NCBI RefSeq assembly: GCF_000482485.1
Contig: NZ_AXVK01000034.1
Span: 1 to 39,970 of the forward strand
Source of the DNA: Paucisalibacillus globulus DSM 18846
Lineage (GTDB): Bacteria; Bacillota; Bacilli; Bacillales; Amphibacillaceae
DNA: 39,970 nt
Direction: 5' to 3'
Positions 25,717 through 34,245 of the stretch are shown here, in pieces (the first letter of the stretch is position 1; each line of letters opens with the position of its first letter). Below the pieces are notes generated by a model. The model was not told the origin of the DNA. It worked only from the letters and a program-made list of their open reading frames with translations, and did not search any database. Made by a program: the position numbers and the translations under genes.

Positions 25717-26229
25717 TTAGTGGACAATGGATAAAGCTATATTCATAAGATTCTCTGCATCATTAATTGCTTCACTCTTAGTTGAAATTGTTGTTACTTT
25801 TACTCCACCAACTCCAATTTGAATTTCAAATTTCCCTTCTGTATCAACAGGTAGTATACGAACATAACCAAATTTATTATCATCCTCAAAGGATTCAAAT
25901 AAAACTGCTTCTTCCGTTTTTGCTGCTTCATAATTTAATTTACTAAGATTATCCTCTAATGAATTGTAAAATATAATTATCGTCTTATTGTCAATTTCTA
26001 AAATTGCATTGAAATTATCGACTTCTTCCACTTCCATCTTTTCTGGTAGGAAAAATGAAAAATGTTCGCCTTCGTAATTATCCTTTGGAATATCAACATT
26101 ATAGAAAGTATCATTGGCAATATTTTCCACTTGCTCAATAACAGATTCTTCTGATTGATAACTATAAATGCTTAATACAATAATAAATATTACTAACAAT
26201 GCACTTACAATATAGGTTTGTTTTGGCAT
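25717..26229 (-). CDS. membrane-anchored extracytoplasmic protein, unknown function
   Basis: 170 residues that I do not recognise. Residues 7-23 (IVSALLVIFIIVLSIYS) form an uncleaved membrane anchor. The remaining part is acidic and beta-rich (GEHFSFFLPEKMEVEEVDN, AILEIDNKTIIIFYNS, FGYVRILPVDTEGKFEIQIG) and ends in a helix, which suggests a small globular domain on the outer face. AGGAGG lies before the ATG. It is a single-gene unit with its own terminator, between ytpQ and the divergent ytoQ. Confidence 0.7.
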   Translation of the reverse strand: MPKQTYIVSALLVIFIIVLSIYSYQSEESVIEQVENIANDTFYNVDIPKDNYEGEHFSFFLPEKMEVEEVDNFNAILEIDNKTIIIFYNSLEDNLSKLNYEAAKTEEAVLFESFEDDNKFGYVRILPVDTEGKFEIQIGVGGVKVTTISTKSEAINDAENLMNIALSIVH

Positions 26230-26382
26230 AGCTTTCTTTTCCTCCTACTATAGACCTATAGAATACTTCTTTTATAATACTACTAATTCATGATATTTTA
26301 AAGCAAGAGCCAAATAGCTTTAATTTATAAACTTTATTCGATACTATTAAATTAGCAAAAATATGGAAGGAGGTAAAATATA

Positions 26383-26823
26383 ATGGAGTTTATTGTTTAT
26401 TTAGCAGGACAAATTCATGATAATTGGCGGGAAGAGGTTATAAGTAAGGCAAGAGAGAAGAATTTACCTTTAAAGTTTGTTGGCCCACAAACCAATCATG
26501 ATCGTTCCGATGATATTGGTGAAGCAATATTAGGAGAGCAACCTGGCAAATTTTATAAAGATGATGCCGCATCAAATATAAATAACTTTAGAACGCAAGT
26601 ATTAATGCAAAAGGCAGATATTGTGATTGCCCTTTTTGGTGATAAGTATAAACAATGGAATACAGCAATGGATGCATCGACAGCAATAGCATTAAATAAA
26701 CCAACGATTATTATTCGACCTGAAAATCTAATTCATCCATTAAAAGAGCTCTCAAATAAAGCAAATGTAACTGTTGAAACAGTTGAGCAAGCTATGGAAG
26801 TATTAGCCTATATCTATGAGTAA
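26383..26823 (+). CDS. ytoQ: YtoQ family protein
   Basis: 146 residues. MEFIVYLAGQIHDNWREEV at the start, KFVGPQTNHDRSDDIGEAIL, and ADIVIALFGDKYKQWNTAMD fit the YtoQ family, which looks like a nucleoside 2-deoxyribosyltransferase-type fold (glycine after the first strand, an acidic residue in the middle, and an N/D pair near the C-terminal third). The reaction is not established. GGAGG lies eight bases before the ATG. The gene is convergent with the DUF84 NTPase, with a strong terminator between. Confidence 0.88.
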   Translation: MEFIVYLAGQIHDNWREEVISKAREKNLPLKFVGPQTNHDRSDDIGEAILGEQPGKFYKDDAASNINNFRTQVLMQKADIVIALFGDKYKQWNTAMDASTAIALNKPTIIIRPENLIHPLKELSNKANVTVETVEQAMEVLAYIYE

Positions 26824-26837
26824 TAGGCTACGCGATA

Positions 26838-26882
26838 ACAGACCCCCAATAACATACTTCTCATGTTGGGGGTCTGTTTTTA
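26838..26882. terminator. terminator of ytoQ
   Basis: ACAGACCCCCAA (26838-26849) and TTGGGGGTCTGT (26866-26877) pair perfectly, with a further short ACAT/ATGT pair inside, followed by TTTTTAA. Confidence 0.85.
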
Positions 26883-26911
26883 ATGAGTTAGCAATAGCTT
26901 TGCATCAGACT

Positions 26912-27421
26912 CTATTTCCTATTTCCCCAATACTCCCATTGTCCTTTAAGAAGTAATACAACTTGTGCGAACATTTCTTTTCTAGATAGCAGACTATTAG
27001 TAAAAACTCCTATAGCACCCTCTTTTTGGGATATACCTGATTTTTTGGCGTAGGAATCCATAATTACTCCTAACTCAACTCCTTTTGTTAATTCAATTTC
27101 AAATTCCTTTGGCAATAATACTCTTGCTCCACTTGCAGTATAAGTTTCGCCATCTGGTAAAACCAACGCTCCCCAATTGCACAAGTATAATTGTTCTCCA
27201 ACATACATGACTCCACCTTCTAGACCAATACCTATAACATTTTCTTCTGATTCGGCGCATTGTCTTGCCCGGTTAATTGCTCCTGTTATTGTTTCCTGGT
27301 CAGAGAAAGGCTGCGGAGAAACATGGGAATCAACTTCGATCCCAACAATTATATCATCTGGAAAAACATCTTGAACTGCATTTACTTTTGTTGGATTTTT
27401 AGAACCTACAATGATTTTCAT
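26912..27421 (-). CDS. DUF84/YjjX-type inosine/xanthosine triphosphatase
   Basis: 169 residues with the ITPase-like fold: MKIIVGSKNPTKVNAVQDVF at the start (nucleotide loop with SKNPTKVNA), SPQPFSDQETITGAINRA, the acidic IGIGLEGGV motif, and GAIGVFTNSLLSRKEMFAQV near the end. These enzymes hydrolyse non-canonical purine nucleoside triphosphates such as ITP/XTP, removing them from the nucleotide pool. AAGGAGA precedes the ATG. It stands between ytoQ (convergent) and the repeat upstream of it. Confidence 0.88.
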   Translation of the reverse strand: MKIIVGSKNPTKVNAVQDVFPDDIIVGIEVDSHVSPQPFSDQETITGAINRARQCAESEENVIGIGLEGGVMYVGEQLYLCNWGALVLPDGETYTASGARVLLPKEFEIELTKGVELGVIMDSYAKKSGISQKEGAIGVFTNSLLSRKEMFAQVVLLLKGQWEYWGNRK

Positions 27422-27548
27422 AGCGAATCTCCTTAACGTACATAGTCAACTCTATTTTAATGAGCCCTAGTTAAAATGTAACATCCAGCGATATGTTAGC
27501 ATACTGTTTTTGCATACAATATAATTTTAAATTCACCGTTTGTTATAG

Positions 27549-27756
27549 ACTGTGTGGTAACTAATAATTTTTGGTAGCGCATCGTACCCGCTCCGGGAAT
27601 AGCACGTGTCCGAAGACCCCATAGTGGTGGTCTTTCCGCGAGGAGGCTGAGGCCGTGCCCGTGGAAAGCGTAGTATTCTCCCGGAGCGGTAGCATAGCAC
27701 TTTACCCACTCTCTTCTCATTAAAGTGAGGAAAGTTGAAATTAGTTACCGTACAGT
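27549..27756. repeat. GC-rich nested palindromic extragenic repeat
   Basis: A GC-rich island in an AT-rich gap (27422-27881). The inner core has perfect 11-bp ends CCGCTCCGGGA (27588-27598) and TCCCGGAGCGG (27679-27689). Outside it lie 17-base inverted repeats, ACTGTGTGGTAACTAAT (27549-27565) and ATTAGTTACCGTACAGT (27740-27756), 15 of 17 matching. Inside are AAGACC/GGTCTT and CTTTCC/GGAAAG pairs. I recall very similar sequence as a dispersed repeat in Bacillaceae genomes. The translated frames through it (such as 27533-27910 and 27496-27720 on the minus strand) are artefacts. Confidence 0.75.
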
Positions 27757-27782
27757 TTCTATCTAATAAGCAATAAAAATAC

Positions 27783-27841
27783 AAAAGAAAATTCCGAACT
27801 AATGCAAATTCTACATAAAAGAATTTTAATTTTAGTTCGGA
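27783..27841 (-). terminator. terminator of ytoP
   Basis: TCCGAACTAA and TTAGTTCGGA (27832-27841 and 27793-27802) form the outer stem, with an inner AAATTC/GAATTT stem, followed on the minus strand by ATTTTCTTTTG. Confidence 0.75.
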
Positions 27842-27881
27842 TTTCTTTTTAACTATAATGCTTTTATTCCAAGCTTGTTCT

Positions 27882-28946
27882 TTATCGTTTACGGATAACG
27901 TCAACTGCATTCTGGTCAGTTGATTTCACTAATTTAACTAAAAGTTCTTTTGCAGCTGCATAGTCATCTACATGAATAATTGATGATGAAGTATGAATAT
28001 ATCTTGAGCAAATTCCAATTACTGCTGAAGGTACGCCATTACCAGAAAGGTGAACACTACCAGCGTCTGTTCCACCTTGTGAGATGAAGTATTGATATGG
28101 AATGTTATGGGACTCAGCAGTATCTAAAACAAAATCTCTCATCCCATGATGGGTAATCATAGAACGGTCAAAAATACGCAACAACGCACCTTTTCCTAGA
28201 TGTCCAAATTCATTTTCACCACCAGTCATATCATTTGCAGGTGAAGCATCTAATGCATAGAAAATATCTGGATTAATCATATTCGCTGCAACCTTAGCCC
28301 CCCTAAGACCTACCTCTTCCTGAACAGTAGCCCCAGAGAACAATTGGTTCGGCAACGTTTCGTTTTGTAATTCTTTCAGTAACTCAATGGATAGACCACA
28401 GCCATAGCGATTATCCCAAGCTTTTGCTAAGATTTTTTTGCTGTTAGCCATTGGTGTAAACTCACAGACAGGCACAATGGTTTGACCGGGCTTAATACCA
28501 ATTTTTTCAGCATCTTCCTTATCATCGGCACCGATATCAATTAACATATTCTTAATGTCCATTGGTTTATTACGTTGTTCTTCTGTTAGATTATGCGGAG
28601 GAATAGAGCTAATCACACCAATAATCGGACCATTATCGGTCATTACTTGTACTCTTTGCGCAAGTAAAACTTGACTCCACCAGCCTCCAAGTGTTTGAAA
28701 TCGGATTAACCCTTGTTTCGTAATCTGTGTAACCATAAATCCTACTTCATCCATATGTCCTGCAACCATTACACGAGGGCCAGAACCTTTTTTCACACCG
28801 AAGATGCCACCAAGATTATCTTGGATAATCTCATCAGAGTATTTTTCAAGTTCACCTTTCATAAATGCCCGAACTGGATGTTCATTCCCAGGAGCACCTT
28901 GTAATTCCGTTAAGGTTTTAAACAACTTTAATGTTTCCTGATTCAT
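27882..28946 (-). CDS. ytoP: M42-family aminopeptidase (glutamyl/endoglucanase-type)
   Basis: 354 residues, di-metal M42 peptidase. The metal ligands lie in [42 protein letters not shown] (the EE pair with catalytic Glu) and [13 protein letters not shown]. The late [19 protein letters not shown] and [16 protein letters not shown] complete the family pattern. It is expected to be a large cytoplasmic oligomer that trims N-terminal residues from peptides. GGAGGG lies before the ATG. It is divergent from ytzB. Confidence 0.93.
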   Translation of the reverse strand: MNQETLKLFKTLTELQGAPGNEHPVRAFMKGELEKYSDEIIQDNLGGIFGVKKGSGPRVMVAGHMDEVGFMVTQITKQGLIRFQTLGGWWSQVLLAQRVQVMTDNGPIIGVISSIPPHNLTEEQRNKPMDIKNMLIDIGADDKEDAEKIGIKPGQTIVPVCEFTPMANSKKILAKAWDNRYGCGLSIELLKELQNETLPNQLFSGATVQEEVGLRGAKVAANMINPDIFYALDASPANDMTGGENEFGHLGKGALLRIFDRSMITHHGMRDFVLDTAESHNIPYQYFISQGGTDAGSVHLSGNGVPSAVIGICSRYIHTSSSIIHVDDYAAAKELLVKLVKSTDQNAVDVIRKR

Positions 28947-29119
28947 TTTAACCCTCCATTACTATGTAAATTACTACTTTAGTATAACGAAAGGTCACAA
29001 TTGTTTCCACAATTCTTGCATATCATAATTATATTTTCTATTTTAGTGAATTTGCGGTATACTAAAAAATAGAATTACATATGAGTGGATTGAAAAGAAT
29101 TGATGCATGGGGTGATGGT

Positions 29120-29434
29120 ATGAGTTGGAAAAAAGCCGTTGTAGCTGCTGGATTAGGATTTGCAGCTGGTTATGTAGCAAAACAGCAGATTGAACACTAT
29201 CAAAAAATAACACCTGAAAAAGCATTAAAAAATGCAAAAGAAACATTTAAAAAGCATGGGCCAATCAGTGGTTCTTGGATTTATATGAAACCTGAAACAA
29301 TTGATAAGAATGGATTACAGTATAATGCTTACCGTGGCGGGGTAACTCGTAGTATTGATGGTCAGAATAAGCAATTTGAATTTTATGCTGATACGGAAAC
29401 TGGAGCTGTTATTGATGTAGTGGAGTCTGTATAG
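29120..29434 (+). CDS. ytzB: YtzB, small PepSY-like membrane-anchored protein
   Basis: About 104 residues. A short hydrophobic N-terminus (AVVAAGLGFAAGYVA, about 6-20) serves as anchor or weak signal, followed by one PepSY-like domain: KITPEKALKNAKETFKKHG, SGSWIYMKPETIDKNGL and the end ADTETGAVIDVVESV. An in-frame ATG at 29081 would add 13 residues but has no ribosome binding site; GGGGTGA lies before the ATG at 29120. A strong terminator follows, so it is a single gene. Confidence 0.85.
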   Translation: MSWKKAVVAAGLGFAAGYVAKQQIEHYQKITPEKALKNAKETFKKHGPISGSWIYMKPETIDKNGLQYNAYRGGVTRSIDGQNKQFEFYADTETGAVIDVVESV

Positions 29435-29445
29435 TAAGAAACTTT

Positions 29446-29480
29446 TAGCCTGGGTATTATTCCAGGCTATTTCTTTTTTT
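29446..29480 (+). terminator. terminator of ytzB
   Basis: TAGCCTGG (29446-29453) and CCAGGCTA (29462-29469) pair perfectly, then TTTCTTTTTTT. Confidence 0.85.
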
Positions 29481-29491
29481 CGGCTAATAAT

Positions 29492-30247
29492 TTATGTTCG
29501 AATAAATCCACCTTCAGAATTTATAATTTGCCCTGTTATCCACTCTGCCTCTTCACTTGCTAGAAAAGCAACTAATTTTGCTACATCTTCTGGTAATCCA
29601 ATACGCCCCATCGGAAACTTAGGTAAAAGATGCTTCCTTATTTCATCGTTCATCCATGTAGAATCTGTTGGACCAGGATTTACAGCATTTACTGTTATTC
29701 CGAGTATTGCTAGTTCTTGTGATAATGATCTAGTAAACGCTGAAATAGCACCTTTAGTAGCTACATAGGCTAACTCACCAGGCATTGGACCTAAATCCTG
29801 TCCTGATGTCATATTTATGATTCTTCCAAACTTCAAATTACTTTTTTCAAAACGGCGAGCAAATTCAACACAAAGTAGAAAATTTGACCTCATATTGACT
29901 GTGTAATGGTCATCTAGTTGTTGAGCGTTAAACTCTAAATAACCACCACTTGTTGAATGTGCGGCATTATTAACCAAAATCGATGGCATCCCTAATTTAT
30001 CTGAAACAACATCAAGAATTTTAAAGGCAGCATTTAATTCTGATAGATTAACTTCCATACCTTCACACTGAACACCCATAGCAATAATCTCTTGATAAAA
30101 ACTATCTATCCATTCTTTTTTAGAATTCCAGTGAGTAAAGAATATATTTATTCCCTCTGATGCTAGCTTTCTACAGATTGCCGTGCCAATATCTTTCGGA
30201 CTACTTGTACCTGTTATAATTGCTATCTTCTTTCGAGAAAAATCCAT
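29492..30247 (-). CDS. short-chain dehydrogenase/reductase
   Basis: About 251 residues of the classical SDR family: an NAD(P) loop variant AIITGTSSPKDIGTAICRKL (the usual GxxxGxG becomes GTSSPKDIG), ILVNNAAHS (NNA motif), catalytic Ser in NMTSGQDLG, catalytic YVATK (Tyr and Lys), and the PG motif NAVNPGPTDS. The substrate is unknown; proteins this close to 3-oxoacyl reductases are often annotated as such without proof. An ATG two codons upstream touches GGGGGA, so the ATG at 30247 is preferred. It follows ytnP by 15 bases and is likely in one operon with it. Confidence 0.88.
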   Translation of the reverse strand: MDFSRKKIAIITGTSSPKDIGTAICRKLASEGINIFFTHWNSKKEWIDSFYQEIIAMGVQCEGMEVNLSELNAAFKILDVVSDKLGMPSILVNNAAHSTSGGYLEFNAQQLDDHYTVNMRSNFLLCVEFARRFEKSNLKFGRIINMTSGQDLGPMPGELAYVATKGAISAFTRSLSQELAILGITVNAVNPGPTDSTWMNDEIRKHLLPKFPMGRIGLPEDVAKLVAFLASEEAEWITGQIINSEGGFIRT

Positions 30248-30262
30248 TGACATTCCCCCGTT

Positions 30263-31117
30263 CTATTTATATTCATATTGCTTCCTTTTAATCACATCAA
30301 TCTGCTCAGCATTCTCATTAAACTTGATCGCACGATAATACGCATCGTGATAGAATGTATACCATGCATTCTTCTCATAACCATACGCCATCCACTTCTC
30401 TTTTTGATGCACAGATGTGACTGGATAGTCATCGTAAGCCATTGCCCATAATTTATTTTGATGAGCATGTGTCGGCATGATATCAGCCATATGGATAAAA
30501 GAATTTCTATCATCTTCAAAAATAATAATTGCATGACCGTCACTATGTCCACTTGTATGGATCATTTTGAGCCCCGGGACAATTTCAATTTGTTCATCAA
30601 ACGGTTTCACCTGTTTCACTACCGGTTTCCAATTCATTTCCCAATAGGTATTTACAGAACGGATATTTGGATTTCTCATTTCATTCCACTCAACTTCAGA
30701 TGTATATATCACCGCATTTTTAAATACCGATTCTAAGCCAGCTTCTGATTTCCTTGTAAGTCCACACGCATGATCAAAATGTAAATGTGTCATAAGAATA
30801 ATATCAATATCATCCGTTGTTAGATTCAGCCTTCTTAAAGAATCATCAATTGATGATTCTTCCAATACACCAAAATTTTTCATTTGTTTATCCGTTAATT
30901 TTCCATTCCCAATTCCAGAATCTATCAACATGTTTTTTCCATCAATTTGGAGTAATATCGGATCTGTTCTTAATTCAATTTGATTTTTATCATTAGATGG
31001 ATATTTTTTTGCCCATAATGCTTTTGGAACAACACCAAACATTGCTCCACCATCTAAAAAGTTTACTCCCCCATTTAACCAAGTTAGTGTGGCACGACCT
31101 ACTTGTAGTATCTCCAT
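30263..31117 (-). CDS. ytnP: YtnP-type metallo-beta-lactamase-fold lactonase
   Basis: 284 residues. The zinc motif [10 protein letters not shown] (HxHxDH) and downstream metal ligands in [16 protein letters not shown] and [20 protein letters not shown] give a di-zinc lactonase-like site. Gene order and sequence match YtnP, which in B. subtilis is a quorum-quenching lactonase acting on signals of other bacteria; that substrate is inherited from the literature, not visible here. It has a perfect inverted repeat just upstream of its start and leads an SDR gene. Confidence 0.88.
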   Translation of the reverse strand: MEILQVGRATLTWLNGGVNFLDGGAMFGVVPKALWAKKYPSNDKNQIELRTDPILLQIDGKNMLIDSGIGNGKLTDKQMKNFGVLEESSIDDSLRRLNLTTDDIDIILMTHLHFDHACGLTRKSEAGLESVFKNAVIYTSEVEWNEMRNPNIRSVNTYWEMNWKPVVKQVKPFDEQIEIVPGLKMIHTSGHSDGHAIIIFEDDRNSFIHMADIMPTHAHQNKLWAMAYDDYPVTSVHQKEKWMAYGYEKNAWYTFYHDAYYRAIKFNENAEQIDVIKRKQYEYK

Positions 31118-31133
31118 CCTTCATTCCCCTTTC

Positions 31134-31163
31134 AACCTACATAATTAGAATACTATGTAGGTT
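31134..31163. promoter_or_regulatory. perfect 10-bp inverted repeat upstream of ytnP
   Basis: AACCTACATA (31134-31143), ten-base spacer, TATGTAGGTT (31154-31163). It lies 17 bases before the ytnP start, so it should overlap the promoter or the first transcribed bases. There is no T run after it and no upstream gene that needs a terminator. The size and symmetry suit a TetR-type repressor. Confidence 0.6.
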
Positions 31164-31233
31164 AGGAAAGTTTTTACACTATCCTTCTTCTCAATTCTAC
31201 CCGATACCAAGCTGCAAACGCTATCAATATATC

Positions 31234-31263
31234 CCACAAAAAAAGAGGGAGTTATTCCCCTCT
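31234..31263 (-). terminator. terminator of trmB
   Basis: AGAGGG and CCCTCT (31258-31263 and 31244-31249) pair around eight bases, then TTTTTTTG on the minus strand; the stem covers the trmB stop. Confidence 0.75.
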
Positions 31264-31896
31264 AAAATTAGCCGTACAACGATATATCGGTTGTCCCTTG
31301 GCTGAAAATTTCTCTTCATATTCAGTCATAACATTTTCCGGATCATTTATCTTATGCAAATCAAGACTTACTTCGCTAAGTAACATTCCATATTCTGAAA
31401 AACTAACTAATGAATATTCAAATAGTCCACGGTTATCTGTCTTAAACGTTAAATCACCTTCCGGATGTAATAAATTTTCATATCGTTCTAAAAAAGATTT
31501 AGAAGTCAATCTTCTTTTTTCGTGGCGATTTTTTGGCCATGGATCAGAAAAGTTTAGATAAATCGTAGCTACTTCATTTGGAGTAAAAATTTCATTTACA
31601 TTTTCGGCATTTTCTTGGATCAATCGGATATTTTCCTGTCCAGATGCTTGTACCTTCTGAGCAGCAGTTACAATAACACTTTTAGCAAGTTCAATACCTA
31701 TAAAATTAATATCTGGATATTGTTTTGCCATTCCAACAATGAATTGACCTTTTCCAGTTCCTATTTCAACATGGATTGGATTATCGTTGTCGAATAACTC
31801 TTGCCATTTACCTTTATTTTTACTTGGATTCGGAATAACTAAATGTGTATTTTCTTGTAAAAAGTCATCCGCCCAAGGTTTATTACGCTGACGCAA
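31252..31896 (-). CDS. trmB: tRNA (guanine-N7-)-methyltransferase
   Basis: 214 residues, class I SAM methyltransferase that makes m7G46 in tRNA. SAM loop HVEIGTGKGQFIVGMA, acidic FIGIELAKSV, and the family motif YLNFSDPWPKNRHEKRRLT are all present; the C-terminal FSAKGQPIYRCTANFRGE is typical. The longest frame begins at 31971, directly against the divergent ytzH start, which is not credible. A TTG at 31896 (read MRQRNKPWADDF, the usual TrmB start) has AGAGGTG about seven bases upstream and is chosen. Confidence 0.93.
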   Translation of the reverse strand: MRQRNKPWADDFLQENTHLVIPNPSKNKGKWQELFDNDNPIHVEIGTGKGQFIVGMAKQYPDINFIGIELAKSVIVTAAQKVQASGQENIRLIQENAENVNEIFTPNEVATIYLNFSDPWPKNRHEKRRLTSKSFLERYENLLHPEGDLTFKTDNRGLFEYSLVSFSEYGMLLSEVSLDLHKINDPENVMTEYEEKFSAKGQPIYRCTANFRGE

Positions 31897-31971
31897 ATTA
31901 TTGCACCTCTTTCTTAATACTTTACATAGTTTAGGTGAATTATCGAATACTAACAGGTGAGGTGAAGTCAC

Positions 31972-32259
31972 ATGTCATTAACTGTAAACCATCAACTTGA
32001 ATTATTGATGGATTTATTAGACGAACAACAATCTGAGTGTTGTGCACAAGTTTCTGAATATCAACAAATTAAGCGGTTAGTAAAATCCATGATGGCAAAC
32101 AACACGATAACAGACGAACAGCTTCTACAATTACTACCTGAGATTTACAATTATGGTAGACAGGGTGAAAGTGTTCAAAATCAAGAAGAACATATTACTA
32201 CAAATATAGATAATATTACTAATTGGATAAGTGCAATAGAACAAACTAACTTACAATAA
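31972..32259 (+). CDS. ytzH: YtzH-like protein
   Basis: 95 residues, soluble, mostly helical and polar: LDLLDEQQSECCAQVSEYQQ is close to what is seen (ELLMDLLDEQQSECCAQVSE), and LLQLLPEIYNYGRQGE follows. No function known. It contains a CC pair. GAGGTGAAG lies before the ATG. It is divergent from trmB, and its last nine bases overlap the end of the convergent ytmP. Confidence 0.82.
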   Translation: MSLTVNHQLELLMDLLDEQQSECCAQVSEYQQIKRLVKSMMANNTITDEQLLQLLPEIYNYGRQGESVQNQEEHITTNIDNITNWISAIEQTNLQ

Positions 32260-33060
32260 TCTCATTTGAAAATTAAGTTCTTTTAGGGAAATAAGACGTT
32301 CCTCATACTTATCATGTTCATTTCTCTCAAAATGAAAGGCTAAAAAAGTAAGTGCATCAGCAATTAAATACCAATGCATCCGAATTAAGAACTGGTTATC
32401 AAGTTGTACTCCATAGTTTGTTAACCAGTTTTTCCAATTTTCTTTTGGAATGTAGGAGTTCAATACCTTACCATAATCCGAAATTGGATCGGCAACCATA
32501 GCATTATCCCAGTCAATTAAAAATAATTGATTATCATCTGTAAGAAGTACATTATGATGATTCATATCCCCATGACATACTGTTTGTTTATGTTGTCTAG
32601 CGACCGTCAAATATTTACTTAAATAAGACATTCCATCCGAAATTTCAATAGATGCATTTTTAATATTATTCGCGGTTAAGCGTTTTTCAATTGATTGCAT
32701 ACAACCATCTGCCGTAATAGGCTTCTTTCCTAAACGCAAAAGCATATGCAATAATTCAGTAGAATGGTGAATTTTATGAAGAAGATCTACTACACGCTGA
32801 TGCTGCATTTCAACTGGTTTTAATTCTCTTCCTTCTAGCCACTTTTGTGCTGTTACAACATCTCCATTATGCATACGTTTTGTCCAAACCAACTTAGGAA
32901 CAATCCCTTCAGCTGACAACACAGCCAAAAACGGTGATGAATTTCGTTTAAGAAATAGTTGTTTTGAATCTTTTTTTGCAAAATAGGCCTCCCCAGTTAA
33001 CCCACCAGCAGGCGTTATATCCCAATCTTCATCTAGAACTTTCTTAAACCATTCCATCAT
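32251..33060 (-). CDS. ytmP: YtmP, choline kinase/APH-like phosphotransferase
   Basis: 269 residues with the APH/choline kinase fold: a short N-lobe (GGLTGEAYFAKKDSKQLFLK with the ATP lysine), catalytic loop TVCHGDMNHHNVLLTDD, and metal motif LFLIDWDNAMVADPISDYG. It is distinct from the phosphotransferase at 7598-8434, with which it shares only fold-level motifs. The substrate is unknown. The start is one of two tandem ATGs after GAGGAA. Its stop overlaps ytzH. Confidence 0.88.
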   Translation of the reverse strand: MMEWFKKVLDEDWDITPAGGLTGEAYFAKKDSKQLFLKRNSSPFLAVLSAEGIVPKLVWTKRMHNGDVVTAQKWLEGRELKPVEMQHQRVVDLLHKIHHSTELLHMLLRLGKKPITADGCMQSIEKRLTANNIKNASIEISDGMSYLSKYLTVARQHKQTVCHGDMNHHNVLLTDDNQLFLIDWDNAMVADPISDYGKVLNSYIPKENWKNWLTNYGVQLDNQFLIRMHWYLIADALTFLAFHFERNEHDKYEERLISLKELNFQMRLL

Positions 33061-33102
33061 GCATTCCTCAAATCACAAAGTTATCTCTCTCTTAAGTGAG
33101 TA

Positions 33103-33241
33103 TTTAAAAAGTAGGATAAAAAGGACCAAGCAGTTCAAGGCGGCATTACTTTAAGGAACGAAACGTATACAACTAATACGTAAGAACCGTGAGACTTGCC
33201 AACATAGAAATGCGTAGTATCATTTTCACCTGACTTTTTAA
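33103..33241. repeat. MITE-like element with imperfect terminal inverted repeats
   Basis: About 139 bases, bounded by TTTAAAAAGTAGG (33103-33115) and CCTGACTTTTTAA (33229-33241), which pair apart from one extra base. Inside is ACGTAT-N7-ATACGT. It encodes nothing and lies between the divergent-free ends of ytmP start and ytlR stop. It looks like a small non-autonomous element or dispersed repeat, but only one copy is in view. The rest of the gap to 33313 shows nothing else. Confidence 0.45.
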
Positions 33242-33313
33242 TCATCCTATAAAAAAACAAACATGTTAATAGATTATCGAATTATGACATTATTTTCAAG
33301 ATGTTTCAGAAAT

Positions 33314-34243
33314 TTAATAATGAAAAACAGAACCCTTTATTTGGATATCCTGACTATTTTTAGCAATCATACAGTAATAACAAGAGTCGGTTTGACCATC
33401 AACTTGCAAAGTTATCGTATGGTTTGTCTTAATCGAAAACGTTTCTGCCTCGTAAATATTAACTTCTTTAAACATAACATGCTTTCCAGTAAAAACTGTA
33501 ATAAATAGACCTAATATTTTCCACTTAGATATACCATGTATAATTAAAACAGGGAGAACACGAGATTGGATTTTAGCTGTTGGAATTATTTTCATTCCTC
33601 CACCGTAATATTGATGGTTTGCAATGGTCACCATCCAGCAATCTTTAATCATTTGTTTATTACCATCTATAACAATTTCAGCCTGGAACGGTTTAAATTT
33701 AAATAATACTTGAATAAGTGCAATAACATAACTTAATGTTCCTAGTCTGAGGGTGTTTAAGATATTCTTATAACTTGATTGATTAGCTTGTTCTGCTATC
33801 TCTGCGTCAAACCCAAATCCAATACTATTAATAAAATTCCTCTGGTTATCTTGATCTATATCATAGTTCCCTTTCCAATATGGGAGACCTTTTTTATCCA
33901 TAACTATTTTCTTTAAAATAGTAAGTGGTGAACCTTTAATTCTACATCCTCTTCCAAAGTCATTACCTGAGCCACCAGCGATAAAGCTTATCGGGATATT
34001 AGCATCTCCCATACCATTAATAACCTCATGAACTGTCCCATCTCCACCGATAATGATTATTGCTTTTATTGCTGATTTTTTTTCCAAGACAATCTGCTTA
34101 ACAATTTCTTCTGCATGTCCAGGATATTCAGTTAAATAATGTCTACTAGTTATTTTATTATAAAGTTTACTTTTTTCGATCTTCCTAAATATTTTAAATG
34201 CACGCCCATTACCCGCAATTGGATTTACAATAAAGATAAACAT
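33314..34243 (-). CDS. ytlR: diacylglycerol/sphingosine kinase-family lipid kinase
   Basis: 309 residues of the DAGK catalytic family: FIVNPIAGNGRAFKIF (4-19), nucleotide motif IIIIGGDGTVHEVINGM, IPISFIAGGSGNDFGRG, and NSIGFGFDAEIAE. It is expected to phosphorylate a lipid at the inner membrane face. It is not the main DgkB, whose key charged residues I cannot confirm here, so the substrate is open. It follows ytlQ by two bases and is the last gene of the ytgP-to-ytlR run. Confidence 0.9.
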   Translation of the reverse strand: MFIFIVNPIAGNGRAFKIFRKIEKSKLYNKITSRHYLTEYPGHAEEIVKQIVLEKKSAIKAIIIIGGDGTVHEVINGMGDANIPISFIAGGSGNDFGRGCRIKGSPLTILKKIVMDKKGLPYWKGNYDIDQDNQRNFINSIGFGFDAEIAEQANQSSYKNILNTLRLGTLSYVIALIQVLFKFKPFQAEIVIDGNKQMIKDCWMVTIANHQYYGGGMKIIPTAKIQSRVLPVLIIHGISKWKILGLFITVFTGKHVMFKEVNIYEAETFSIKTNHTITLQVDGQTDSCYYCMIAKNSQDIQIKGSVFHY

Positions 34244-34245
34244 GT

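Noticed and set aside
27496-27910. Two overlapping minus-strand frames (74 and 125 residues) through the GC-rich island
   Set aside because: They translate a palindromic extragenic repeat, are rich in Arg/Pro/Gly unlike neighbours, and have no ribosome binding site.
31897-31971. N-terminal 25-residue extension of TrmB
   Set aside because: It would abut the divergent ytzH start, lacks a ribosome binding site, and the TTG at 31896 matches the family start with AGAGGTG upstream.
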